Source: Pardosa pseudoannulata (lineage: Eukaryota > Arthropoda > Arachnida > Araneae > Lycosidae). From it: a stretch of DNA of 64,000 nucleotides. The notes under the pieces are model-generated. The model saw only the letters and a program-made list of their open reading frames with translations. It made no database searches and was not told where the DNA came from. Position 1 is the stretch's first letter. Each line of letters begins with the position of its first letter. Made by a program: the position numbers and the translations under genes. Location: positions 96,814,851-96,878,850 of the forward strand of contig CM063498.1 of assembly GCA_032207245.1 (NCBI GenBank), in the 5' to 3' direction. Of the stretch, positions 46,377 to 58,380 are shown one piece after another.

Positions 46377-47200
46377 TTTATCCTCTTTAAGCATATTTTT
46401 TTTAAAAGGCCTGCCAAAAAAAATTAAATTTTTTTAATGTAAAAAACAATTTAGAAACTTGTCTTGCCAAAAAAATTTATAAATTTTTATTGCATTTTTG
46501 GATTTTGATAACATTGAAGAAAATAGTCAAATATTTTAATATTACACGCACATCGACCTTTTTTTTTATCTTTCTTTTCGAATATCCATATCAGAATACA
46601 CATGATTATTTGTAAAAATACTTTTTAATACTTTTAAAACAAAAATAATAACAATACTAGTATTTATAAAATTAATCAAAATTTTCTTTTTGTGATATAT
46701 TTCGAAAGAAGGTAGAGATATAACGGTAGAGATATAAACAAGGAAGAGATAAGTCGTAAGTGATAAGTAGAGAAAAATATATTTTATTCTTGAATAAGTA
46801 ACTGATATAGCTTACAATCCCATGTAAATGATAAATATTAATAAAACAGTTTTTGTTGTCTTTCACATTGTTATTTTCAATTCTCCGCATTCGAGTATGA
46901 AAAATTATAGAAACATAAAGTACAACGCCGCTCGAATTACCTCGAGTGTACACAGTTTGGCTAGTTTAGCGCGCTAAAGTTAAGTCGAGCGTGCACGTAA
47001 AGGTTTCGTTTGATTTGGAGCCCTACGATCTACTGTTTTGCACACGAGGGCTAATGAGACCGGGACCTACTGTTTAAAGCCGATTCCTAACGGCTACGAA
47101 CATCCATGCCATCAGCGGGATTCGAACCCATGAACTCTGGTTCCGAAGAGCAGCGCTCTACCATTCGGCCATCTTTCAGCCATGCACGTAAAGGGGTTAA
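46377..47200 (+). mobile_element. piggyBac-like element, family A, with a nested SINE
   Basis: Left end TTTA|TCCTCTTTAAGCATA (TTAA mutated), right end GTGCACGTAAAGGGG|TTAA. Inner landmarks match 19156-19862 in inverse: AAAGGCCTGCCAAAA, CTTGTCTTGCCAAAAAAA, ATTCGAGTATGAAAAATTATA, CGAATTACCTCGAGTGTACAC, TAGTTTAGCGCGC. Without the SINE and its duplication it would be about 635 bp. The minus-strand frame at 46672-46953 is not preserved in the other copies. Confidence 0.8.
47005..47182 (-). mobile_element. tRNA-SINE, full length, nested in a piggyBac-like element
   Basis: It runs from tail (TTCGTTTGATTTGGAG) to head (minus-strand GATGGCCGAATGGTAGAGCG with B box GGTTCGAATCC). TGCACGTAAAGG at 46993-47004 and again at 47183-47194 is a perfect 12-bp target duplication derived from the host element's right end. 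This gives the exact unit length of about 178 bp. Confidence 0.95.
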
Positions 47201-47800
47201 GTCATATCACAAAAAACTAAAAATCTAATAACAAAGATCTCGAAAACCAGTTTATGTTGCACAAATTGCATTTTTGTAAAATTGGAAGTACCGTAAAGCG
47301 TATAAGCATCATTAAAATAGACTAAATATGTATTTTAGAGTGTTCAGAAAAAATTGAGTTTAAAAGTGTGGACAAAAATAAGGTAAAAAATTCTTTTAAT
47401 CCACTTCCTGGTTGCACACGGTTGTTTATGTTGATAGGGATATTTAGATTATGCATAGCCGTTTTTCTAACTGCAGAGTTTCCTTAATTCATATATAAAT
47501 TGTTTTCCACACTAACAAAAATGTACATATCAACATTAAAATATCTTTAACATAGTGACATTCAAAATGATAAATAGCCACAAATGGAAAATCAATCACG
47601 TGTCTCGTGGTAATTGTACAAAGACTGGTGTAATTACAGGTTATTCATCTCAAGAGATGCAATTGCCTAATGATTTATTGGTTGAGTCTATAACTAAATA
47701 CTTATTTAAATGGATGATGAACTTATGGTGAAATATGATGAGCAATCATTAATAAATAACCTCTTTCTCTTTCACGGACACCCTCACTTATATATGTGCA
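47201..47800. other. Non-coding DNA
   Basis: No gene or known element recognised. Confidence 0.4.
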
Positions 47801-47862
47801 TTTGACATATATCTATATAGTGTATATGTATGTATGCATGTTATATATATATCATGTATATA

Positions 47863-47897
<35 letters not shown>

Positions 47898-47906
47898 TTG
47901 TGTATA

Positions 47907-47961
<55 letters not shown>

Positions 47962-47995
47962 TATATGTATGTATATATATATATATCATGTATAT
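47800..47995. repeat. TATG/TA microsatellite
   Basis: (TATG)n at about 47870-47897, then (TA)23 at 47913-47958, embedded in ATAT/GTAT words. Open frames here encode only Tyr/Ile/Met/Val repeats and are artefacts. Confidence 0.95.
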
Positions 47996-48238
47996 ATGTA
48001 TCATATATAATATATTAATATGAAAGTAAATAGTAACTATCAGTAATGTTTTCTTTTAATTTATACAGTGGTCACATACTCCTATCCCTAAGATTACTAA
48101 AGATACGCAAAGTATTACCATTGGTAAATCTTGGTAAATAAATTTCTTATTAGACACGTATTTAGAGAATTTCTTTGCAAGAGAGGGAATTACTAAAATA
48201 TTTAATAATAAATAATATTTAATAATTTTTTAAGTACC

Positions 48239-48478
48239 TTAACCCCTTAATGCAGTTTTTTTTACAAAGCCGGCCAAAAAATTCCAATGTTAAGGATAAA
48301 TATCAATAAAATGATTGTTATTTGGCTTTCACATTGTTATTTTCAATTCTCAATTGTATTCGAGTGTGAACAATTATAGCAACATAAATTACAACGTCGT
48401 TTGAATTATCTCGAGTGTGCACAGTTTGAACAGTTTAGAGAGCTCGAGTTAACTCGAGCGTGCACGTTAAAGGGTTAA
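48239..48478 (+). mobile_element. piggyBac-like MITE, family A, short copy
   Basis: TTAA|CCCCTTAATGCAG at the left and CGTGCACGTTAAAGGG|TTAA at the right, 240 bp overall, both target sites intact. Retains CAAAGCCGGCCAAAAAA, TATTCGAGTGTGAACAATTATA and the subterminal palindrome CTCGAGTTAACTCGAG. It is an internal-deletion derivative of the ~0.65-kb copies and looks like the youngest member. Confidence 0.9.
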
Positions 48479-50482
48479 TGCACTTATTTTGAGGGTTATA
48501 TATTGTATAACACTTAATGTGTTTTATTAAATTTTAAGCCCGTCATAAAGTATGATAGCTTTTATAATTAACAAGACTTCAACTATTAGAATTTTTATGC
48601 ATACAGTCATACAAAAACATCTATATATTGATTACCATTTATAAATAAAGTCACGTACGTTTTAATAAATTATAATAGTTATTAAGGGTTACAAAAACAC
48701 TGGTATATTGTGGTATATTTGCTCCAATGCAATTACTTTTTTTTGTTCATATTTTACATTACTATCTATATATTGCCGGGGATATAGAAAAGTGCCTGTG
48801 TAATTATGCTAACGTACATACAGATACATACGTGTCCGTATAATGTACCTATATCTTTTACATATATACATATACATACGTACAGGTAATATGATTATAT
48901 TTGTGTGTGAATTCAAATATGCGTATGTGTATATACATTATACATATTATATAAAAATACTAAAATTTAAAGTTTATCAGTAGCTGTTCGGGTTAATGTC
49001 AAGAAATATATAATCCTAAAATTTTCCTTAAAATGTAGGGTACAGAGAAAATACCCAATAATAATCTACAGTAAATTTAATTTTATTTCTACAGGTTTTA
49101 AATTATCTTGTATGGCAGATAAAATATTACTTAAATATTCAATACCGGCTTTGAACATTCAGCTATAAAACCGCTAAAAATGAGACGCTTAAGAATATAA
49201 GTAATCAGGTATATTTTTTAATGATACTGAAAGTTGGTCGAAATTTTACGTGCGTTTCTATTATATGTCCTTCTGGAATACTTGCATGCAAGAATAAATA
49301 ATTAATAGGGTTTTTATCGCAGAGATAATAACCATGTTTCAGTCATAAAAAATGCAATTTTAGGAGAAAAACGAATCCGTTTTAATAAATTATGGTATTT
49401 TTTATTTAGAAAGCTTAAGAAAAAGAATGAATAAACGTACGTTTTAAATATTTTCTAAATCTTTACATATTTTATTGCCACATATTTCTTTTTATTACCA
49501 TTTTTTAATATTTGCTTTACATAATAAATGCATTTTATGGCAGTTTCGTTAGTATCAGTTGAAATAAAATACTACTGTGAGTTCTAAAAAATAATTCGGT
49601 AAGGAACATAATCTATATCACTCTTAATTTTCTTCCATAAAATATAAAGGTGATTAATATTGGTCTATCTGAAATCCAATAGCACTTTCATTACGAGACA
49701 TGCACCGGTTTGCTTCATTTGCTACTAAAATGAGTCCTTAATTATATATCTGCTAATTATTCTGTTCATTACTAATGTGAGTGTTTCGTATATAATCCTA
49801 AAAGTTAGATCAGCTTAGTAAAGATTTCTTTATTTTAATACTATATTACTTAATTTTCTGTACATTAAAAATTATTTTAGGTTACAATTATGTTTTTTTT
49901 TAATTATTAACTGCTAATTATCTTTATTAGCATATTTATATCAATATGAACCATTCAGTATGTATTTTATGAGTACAAAATACACAGTATAAAGGGATAA
50001 GTACCCATATAAGATCAAATAATTTCTAGTAACAGTCATTAATATAAGGTTTCTATTTTATAAAGTCTTACAATTTCTTTTATTTAAACTACTTATGCAA
50101 GACGTTAAAAATCATGGAACAAAAGTCGTTCCAACACGCAATATATTCCTTTATTTGAAAGTTTAGTATTTAACAAAAATATATTTAATTGTTTTGGAAA
50201 TGTACTTTAAGTTTAATGAATTAGGGGAGTTAGAAATATTCTGTAGAATATAAGATATCGCATGATAACAGTTTATATATATTAACCACATAATCGGTAG
50301 AAAACACTTCTAGCATGTAACAAGTAATTAGTGAGACAATAAAAGAAACCATTTACAAAAATTTTTGAAAGACTTGTTTATTCACTAATAAATCAATCCA
50401 CTGGATTAAGATTGAAGTATTAGTTTACGTCTAGCTCCCATTAGATTTACAATGTCAAATTATGTGACCCAATTTAACGAAT
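48479..50482. other. AT-rich non-coding DNA
   Basis: About 2 kb with only short TA/CA words near 48815-48960. No gene recognised. Confidence 0.45.
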
Positions 50483-51241
50483 TCCCTATTAGTAATAGCC
50501 GTCTGTCTGTGAATTTATGCAGCGGTTGGACCTGGAATGGATAGAGAAATCCATATTGGATTCATGATGAGTTAGAGTTAGCAAAATTCAAAGCGAGTAA
50601 AGTTTAAAACGAATAACTTTTAGTCAGCATAGGTGTAAAATGAAATAATATTTATTAAGTATAAAAGGAGAAATGGTTCCCCTACGGTCGTTCCAATGGT
50701 TGGGGACGAAGCTAGTTTATTTCGATCGTTTTCGTACCTTATGTTTGAAACACAGTCTTTTAGCAGTGAACTTGAATGACTTGTAATCGGGATGTTCAAT
50801 CTCAAAGATTTCTTTGATTCAATCAAAGTACATTAAACTATAGAGGGAATTCAAACAGCCCCATAGCTGATCGCTGTATCACTGATCTAGCTCGCTCGTT
50901 GATTGGTATTTAACTGTCCCCCTCGCTATTTGCATCGATTTCCGAGTATTGCTGTTGAACTTTGGCAAGCTTTGGAAGATTTTCAACGAACCCATATCTT
51001 TGAACCAATTACATTCCACGGTGGTAAACTATTTCTCTAAATGAATTCAGCTTGATTATAAACTTCATACACAATATCTGAGAATTTAAGAGAAGTATAA
51101 AGATAAACAAATAATTGAGCCTGTACCAGATAATTCTTAACAAAAAACAAAGCATTTTTTACTTGCTCCATAGTGTACTTTAAAATTCTGGAAAATAAAA
51201 AAAAATTTACTGATACCGTCATATGACGAGCAATATTCTAG
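50483..51241 (+). mobile_element. Helitron-like element, copy H6, carrying foreign sequence
   Basis: Starts TCCCTATTAGTAATAGCC, has the family block GGTTGGACCTGGAATGGATAGA and TCAAAGCGAGTAAAGTTTA, and ends CCGTCATATGACGAGCAATATTCTAG|T with the 3' hairpin. The family's middle is missing and replaced by an unrelated ~480-bp GC-richer segment. Confidence 0.68.
50610..51090. other. Foreign segment inside Helitron H6
   Basis: Not present in H1-H5. It is less AT-rich than the Helitron. On the minus strand it has a 68-codon frame (50620-50826) ending near a TTAATAAATATTA polyadenylation-like patch, with SSPTIGTTVGEPFLLLY. It could be a captured host segment, which Helitrons are known to acquire, or a solo LTR or other insertion. 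The product is unrecognised. Confidence 0.45.
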
Positions 51242-54200
51242 TTTCCAATACTAGAGAAAGTTTAAAATCAATAGTTTATCAAAATCATTAATATTCACAC
51301 TTTTTTAAATATAATCCTCTAGGCTTACTTCATAAATACCATCCTGTAAAGCATTGTGATAATTAAACTTGGAATTCTCTCAAGTTTTCAAATTTTGCAG
51401 TTCAAAATGGTTGACAAAATGCAAGTGAAAAATTTATAATAAATTTATAGACAAGTGTTGTTTCAAGTTATGATCGTATCATAATGAGAAATTATATCCC
51501 TAAAATTTAAGTTTAATAACACCCAAAACCAGGCTCCACTATTTACGTAATAAACATCCACAAAACTGTTTTAAAAATAAGTTTTATAAAATATTATATT
51601 TTTTATCGAATGCAGTAATCTAGAATATTATTAACCAATAAACTGACCTAAACAATGCTAACCGAATTCGTATGGTGTGGTTGGGGGAAAATTGGAAATT
51701 TTATAAAGTTTTTAAACATGGTCATATTACATATTTCTAAAACAAAATTAAATATGTTGACAAATCAATTAAAACGTTTTATAAGTGACAGATTAAGATG
51801 AAGTAACTCAGTGAAGCACAAAGTTTATTTTTATGATTATTTTAAAGGAATGGATGATTTTAAATATTAATCTGCTTGAAAATGTAAACACTATTAGAAT
51901 TATATTTATGTGAAAATAATTAAAATTTGAAAGTAAAATCTTAAGCAATTTCTTAAGAAGTTGTTAATTATTAAGTGATTAAAAAGGAACATAACTGAAA
52001 ATATTCCGAGCACATTTCTTTTACATATAGTATAGTTATTTGTATTCAATGGATAGTATTTAGGGCTTAGAATTAAATTTGCCATTAGTACGCGATGGAA
52101 ATGTACTTTAAAATAATGATTAATTTATATATTTTTCCAGTCTAAAATATGGTTACTATTCCTTTTATTCTTAAAAAAAATAGATTTACGGAATACTTTA
52201 ATTTTAACTTTTTTATACTGTACAGGTTACATTTTTTATAACATTTGTAATATATATGGTGGTTAAAAATACTTCTGGAGTTTTGCAAATTAATACAAAA
52301 GACGAAGTATGTTAAAAACTGTTTAGGCTAATTCTTGACTGTAACAGATTTGTCTGTTATGGTAATTACAATCATTATGAGGTAATAGACCTTAATATAA
52401 CCTTTTAATTTCTAATTTCTGGATTATTTCTCAATTCAACAATACATATAAAATATTTACGCAAACTTCTACGTCCAATGTAGCTTCAATCCCTTTACAT
52501 AGAATGAGTTCATGTTTTTCATTTCATGTGTCACAATAGAAATTGGCATATTTACATCGTCAAGATGTTTTAACCGTACGACACGATATATTATTAAATT
52601 ACTCATTTGTTTCTCAAGTGTGTCAACTCTGGATTGTGTACAATGTTCAAGATGACCACATTCTCAACATTGACAATAACTATGTTACATCCATTAAATA
52701 GTAAATAAGAAAGAAGCACATTGTAGCAATAATCAAGTATAGTAGACTAAAATATTATCTGCAAGTATAGCAGACTAAAATATGACAAATAGCAGAAATG
52801 ACAATGTTTGAGTCAAATGTTTTTAAACAATTCAAATTTCTAAATAAGATTTCACAATTTAAAAAACCAACAACATATATTTCATAGCTTTTCCATACCT
52901 GATCAGTGGAATCAAATATTTTCAGAACACATCAAATTTTATTTTATTTGAGATTTGATGAGTTAAGAATTAAAATTGTAATTTTTTTAAAGTCACAGAT
53001 TTGCAAAAGTTGTTTCACACATAAAAATCCCATCATTTCAATATTTCTAAACAAAATAATTTTACAAAGCTTTATATTAAGTTACACTTTTAGACACATT
53101 TTTCATGTTTCTAATTTTTAGCATCAATTATTGGTCTCAGATAAAAATTTATAAAAAACAAAGAAATAAATTATTGCATTCATTTTTCAATTACAAAAAT
53201 TAATGAAAAAACAGAAAAAGTTAATATTTAAACTTTCATAGAATTAAAAACTTTTATTTCTATCAAATTTTTATATTTTATATTATACTATGTGTAAATT
53301 TCACTAGTTTTTGAAGACGAATAAAATTTGAAAATATAAATTAAGCAAAATTTACTTTTTTCAAAATTTCACTTTTAAACTATATTAGCTTTGATTAAAG
53401 ACAATTTACTTCACTGTAATCTTTGTTATACATTATAATACAATTAGATCAAATGATGAAATTTCCATGGTGTTTGAAGAAATTAAGTAGGAAATTTGAA
53501 GCTCTGTTTAAAGAGAATGCCGTTTATTGAAAGTAGTAATTTACTTCAATTAAAATTAACTTTCAAGTCGTACCAGGTTAATAATATACATTATTTTATG
53601 TTTTAATATCATCATACTTTCTTTATAACTTGCATTTTAAAAATTTCCTTTTGTTTTTATATTTTGGTAAATAATTTTGATCAAAAATGCCGTAGCAAGT
53701 TAAAACATTTTGTATTTGTAAAGCATTAAATATTTAGCGTAATTAAATGTAATCGAATCAGTTAATAAAGCAATTGTATAATTTTATATATAATGTCCGA
53801 TTTATTTGAACATGGAGTAAGGCTGATCCTCGATTATTTATTAAGCCTAAAAGAAAGTTTAAAAACTTTAAAATTTAATATGTACAATTTTTTAATTTCT
53901 TTAAAATGTATAAATCTCACCAATTCAGTATTTTGTAACCAAAATTACCTGCGCAAAAAATTTTGAAATATTAAATTACACTTTTATTCTAAGAAAAGAG
54001 ATAAATTTATGAGATTTTTATATAAATAGCATTTTATCAGGAGTTCAATAAAATAACTTTTGCACTAGCAACGATCTTAGAAATGAATTTTTCATTATTA
54101 GTATAATTAAAATAGATATCTTGATCTTGAAACATACAATTCAATTAATTTCCATAATGTAATATCTTGTGATTTCAGAAAATAACGAAGTATAAAAGGT

Positions 54201-55885
54201 ACTTGGCTTAATGGGGAAAAAATTGAAAAGTGACAACTTACGAGGATTAGTTATCTCCAGGCACGATGTTAATTAGGAATTATTTTAATAATTAATTGAA
54301 TGTGATGTGGAGCGTGCATTCTTAAATTATTCATGCACCAACGAATTAATTCAGTGTTAGAAAATTTAACATCTTTTATATCGCAGTTTAGAATAAGTCA
54401 GGGGAAAAAGATGAAGAATGAAAGCTGCCATATTTTGCTCTTCATAAGTTGTGAATGATTACGACATTTTTAAAAGATATTAATATTCGTTGAAGGGAAG
54501 TTTTTAACTTAGTGATTACTTGTTACACGTCACGTGGCTCAAAATTACAAAACATGAGTTATGTGACTGCAGGACTTGCTCATTGAGAGTACACTTCTCT
54601 TCTTGTTTTTGGAATACTAATTATGTTTTCTACAGAAATTATTCGTGTAAGGCATGCAAATGTACTTTCCCTGTCAAAAGTCTAAACGTTACACCACAGC
54701 TTAAACATTTTATGAAAACAGAAAACAAGCCCCTTGTTATTCCTTAAATGAATATACTGTTTCTACTAGTTAATTACTACTCGACCGGTTAATTACTCAT
54801 TCTTCGTCTTAATGAATGGTTAACACTTTTAGGAGAATATTTTGGTTTAGATTTCCTTTTAATGTTTGACTGGGTTAAATAAACCACATAAAATTACAAG
54901 AGCAGTTTGTCTGGATATATAAATAAATACAGAAAATACTTGCTTACACATACAAAAATGAAAATAAATAAACGATTTGAAAAATACTGTCTTTCACTTA
55001 TCAAAATAAAATAACTTCAAAATATTCGTGTAAAATGAGTAAAAAAATATTTTGATTTACTAAAGAGAAAAAAAGAGACTAATATTTGTCATATCCTCGT
55101 AATAAAAGGGTTGATCACGTCTCTCTACATTAAATGGTTCTAAACTTTCGTAGAAGATTTCAATCAAATTTTTATTGATAGTAAGTTATTAGACTGGCAT
55201 ATTCTGTTTAATGCATTCAACATGCAACATTTTCATCTTATGGCAGTTAATAAACGTTTAAAACCATTGTTAATTTGGCAAAAATTTTCTGTAGGGGCAA
55301 CAAATAGTAACCGTATAAAATATTAACAAACATTTATGTATCTTTCTCTTTTAGAACTTTGTACTTTGGATTGACATTCTATTTTTCACTACTTTGCCGG
55401 TATATAAGCCAAAAACAGTCACCTAAAAACATGAATAATTGAATCTACAATAGAACTTCCTTTTGTATTACTCTGTAAACTTTCGATAGTAAATAAATTA
55501 GTTATCTATAACTTTACGTAGAAAAAAATACTGCTTATGATTTTTAAAATTATAGCCTGTTCACAAATAAGTAGGAGGTGGAAAATCAAACCTAGCACTG
55601 GAGGTTCATTGAATTTAACACTTTTGTTTTCTCTAATGACTTTATAATGAATCATAATTCATATACTCTCAAAGACTTATGTCATATACAAAAATATTAA
55701 CCTTTTAAGTTCCTTAAAATTACCCTCAATTCTTATTGTATTAACCTATGATATTTATCAATTCTTATTATTTACAGACATCCAAATTAAATGAGTTTAT
55801 AAGTGATAAAAACTTATATAATAATACAAAATAAATTATATTAGAGGCTGTATATATAGTCAATGAAATGAAATATCAATGAAAT
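51242..55885. other. Long AT-rich stretch, no gene recognised
   Basis: 4.6 kb without any repeat shared with the window. At 52730-52785 the phrase AAGTATAGTAGACTAAAATAT / AAGTATAGCAGACTAAAATAT is repeated in tandem. The 75-codon frame at 54520-54747 encodes seven cysteines (CDCRTCSLRV, CKACKCTF) but no family I can name. The frame at 52906-53121 is AT-rich chance. Confidence 0.45.
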
Positions 55886-56078
55886 TAAAAGAAACATCTT
55901 ATGTAGTCTCCACACTATGGTCCATTGTTCATCATTCCAGTTCTGGTTCTGGTGGCAACCTTGATGATGGTTCATAGGCTGTATGCACACACTGGGCCAT
56001 TAAATGAAAAGAGAGCTTCTATGCATCCATAGAACCTACTGCCTACTTTAATAGCGCATACTGGTTGCCTTTGATGCT
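55886..56078. other. GC-richer flank of a SINE
   Basis: A 190-bp unclassified segment (CCAGTTCTGGTTCTGGTGGC near 55938) directly before the SINE; similar composition resumes after it, to about 56395. Together they may be an old element interrupted by the SINE. Confidence 0.35.
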
Positions 56079-56228
56079 TGGTTTGGTTTGGAATGCTACG
56101 GTCTACTTACTCATTAGCCAGCAACACGCTGGCTAATGAGACCGGGATCTACAGTTTAAAGCAGATTCCGAACTGCTACGAACATCCATGCCACTGTGGG
56201 ATTCGAACCCACGAACTCCGGTCCCGAA
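56079..56228 (-). mobile_element. tRNA-SINE with an internal perfect hairpin
   Basis: Tail, body and B box (GGTTCGAATCC on the minus strand) are well preserved, while the A-box end is missing. Where other copies read CTACTTTTTGCAACACGAGGG, this copy carries a perfect 13-bp inverted repeat, CTCATTAGCCAGC (56110-56122) and GCTGGCTAATGAG (56128-56140), around the loop AACAC. Open frames reading GFEPTNSGPE and HCGIRTHELR are SINE translations. Confidence 0.9.
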
Positions 56229-57114
56229 GCTTTGGTCTTTGGAGAAAAACTGCTTCCGAAGTCACCCCACGTCAATTACATTTTATTGTTTGCATCGTCG
56301 ACCTCGATAAGCCATACCCCTCCAGATGGTGGTAATGGCTCGCAGTGGGCCATGATGTGGAAGGGCCTTACCAGAATCGATTACACAGAATAATTTCCTA
56401 CGAACAATTTCTCTGATTTAGAGCAGCAATATAAATACACGAAATAAAAATAGTACACCATATAAAAGTTTAATTTTGAGAAAAAATGATATATTTTTCA
56501 ATCCTAATATTTTACAATCCACAGTTAATAGTTAGATATCAAATTAAAAACTCCAAAAATATCACAAAAAAATATCTCAAATACACTTTTATAAATCCCT
56601 TTAGTCATATAATTAACCCATTTAAAACCTAGCTCACACTAAAATAAATCACAAATCGATTGTTTTATACTCCTTTAGAGGATTTAACAACTGCGTTACA
56701 TTTTACACTATTGAATTTCCTATCGTCTCACAAATAGCTTTCCTCTACATATCTTTACCTTTTCGGAAATTGCTGCGATATAAAAATGCCAATAATATTT
56801 TTCACTGCCCTTTCCCACATAATGAAATGTAGACTTACAGAACGACCGTATATTTTTTGGAAATATACGACCGAAAGAAGCATGTAACATTTTTCACACC
56901 CTCAAGCATTAGATTCTTGGACAATATATTTGCCACAGTGAATCACAATGCGTTTTTGGAAATATTTGAACGACACGATATTTTATTTAAGATTGGAGAA
57001 TTTATAATATCATATAAATCTTCCTTATTTTGTAACCACATGTATATTTCTAATTCGATTTTTGGATTTTGGTTGGCATCGATCAAAATAAATGGGAAAA
57101 AGGGAAAAATATAA
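56229..57114. other. Non-coding DNA
   Basis: The first 165 bp are GC-richer (see previous flank). The 85-codon frame at 56857-57114 is not recognisable and stops at the start of the triplicated unit. Confidence 0.4.
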
Positions 57115-58380
57115 AACATTGCAAATGGTGTATTTCCTTTTCGAATATTGTTCAGTCGTTTGACATTTTGTATTTCAAAATGCTTTAAAATATTTATGTT
57201 TTTGAACTAATTAGGAAATATGTGAAGGAAGAAGCAAATTACATTAGGTTTTATTAGAGGAAATAGTATGGTAAACAGTAGATACGATTAAAAATATATT
57301 TAAATATGTGTGAGCATTTGTGTATTACTGCCTCAATTGGTTTTGTGGGAGCATTGGTGTATTACTGCCTCAATTTGTTCGTGATTTTGAAATGCAGGAT
57401 TAATCATCTTTGACGACGAAATGGGTCCTTGTTTCTGAACATGACTACAAAAACCTCGCCGTACACTCCATCTTGTTACATGTATATGTGTATGTGTGTG
57501 TAAGAGAGAGAGATAGAGAAACTAGGGAAATTATCTTGCCTATTACACAAACATTGCAAATGGTGTATTTTTTTTCGAATATTGTTCAGACGTTTCACTT
57601 TTTGTATTTCAAAATGCTTTAAAATATTTACGTTTTTGAATTAATCAGGAATCATGTGAAGGAAGAAGGAAATTGCGTTAGGTTTCACATGGGGAAATAG
57701 TATGGTAAACAGCATATACGATTAAAAATATATGTAAATATGTGTCAGCATTGGTGTATTACTGCATCAATTTTTTGTGTCAGCATTGGTGTATTGCTGT
57801 ATCAATTTTTATCGTGCTTTCGCAATGCAGGATTAATCATCTTTGACGACGATTAATCCTCTTTGGCTTCTTGTTTCTGAACATGACTACAAAAACCATG
57901 CCGTACACTCCGTCTTGTTACATGTATCTGTGTGTGTTTGTATATGTAAAAGAGAGAGTGAAACCAGGTAAATTATTTTGCCTACTATAAACATTGCAAA
58001 TGGTGCTTTTTTTAATATTATTCAGTCGTTTGACTTTTTGTATTTGAAAATTCTTTAAAAATTTACGTTTTTGAATTAATCAGGGATTTGGGGAAGGAAG
58101 AAGGATATTGTGTTTCACGACGGGATATAGAATGGTAAACAGTAGATACGGTTAAAAATATATGTAAATATGTGCGAGCGTTGGTGTATTATTGCCCCAA
58201 TTAATTTTTGTGCTTTCGCAATGTAGGATTAATCATCTTTGGCGACGAAATGGCTTTTTGTTTCTGAACATAACTACAAAAACCTCGCCGTACTCTCCGT
58301 CTTGTTACATGTATATGTGTACGTGTGTATAAGAGAGAGAGATAGAGAAACCAGGGAAATTATCTTGCCTATTACACAAA
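57115..58380 (+). repeat. Three tandem copies of a ~0.44-kb unit
   Basis: Units begin AACATTGCAAATGGTG at 57115, 57550 and 57990. Each holds TTTTTGTATTTCAAAATGC, AATCAGG, GGAAATAGTATGGTAAACAG, CATTGGTGTATTACTG, GCAGGATTAATCATCTTTG, TTGTTTCTGAACATGAC, CCGTACACTCC and a short GT/GA run before the next unit. Unit 1 also repeats a GCATTGGTGTATTACTGCCT phrase twice internally, as does unit 2. Divergence is moderate. The 70-codon frame at 57410-57622 spans a unit junction and is not conserved. Confidence 0.95.

Noticed and set aside
47796..48023. Frames rich in Tyr/Ile/Val in the TA/TATG repeat
   Set aside because: Pure microsatellite translation; the same holds for 25320-25595 and 31191-31379.
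54520..54747. Cysteine-rich 75-codon frame that could be a secreted peptide
   Set aside because: No signal peptide, starts with a non-ATG codon, spacing of cysteines fits no family I know, and the surrounding DNA shows no gene structure.
56078..56393. Frames encoding HCGIRTHELR and GFEPTNSGPE
   Set aside because: SINE translation of the B-box region, not a protein gene.
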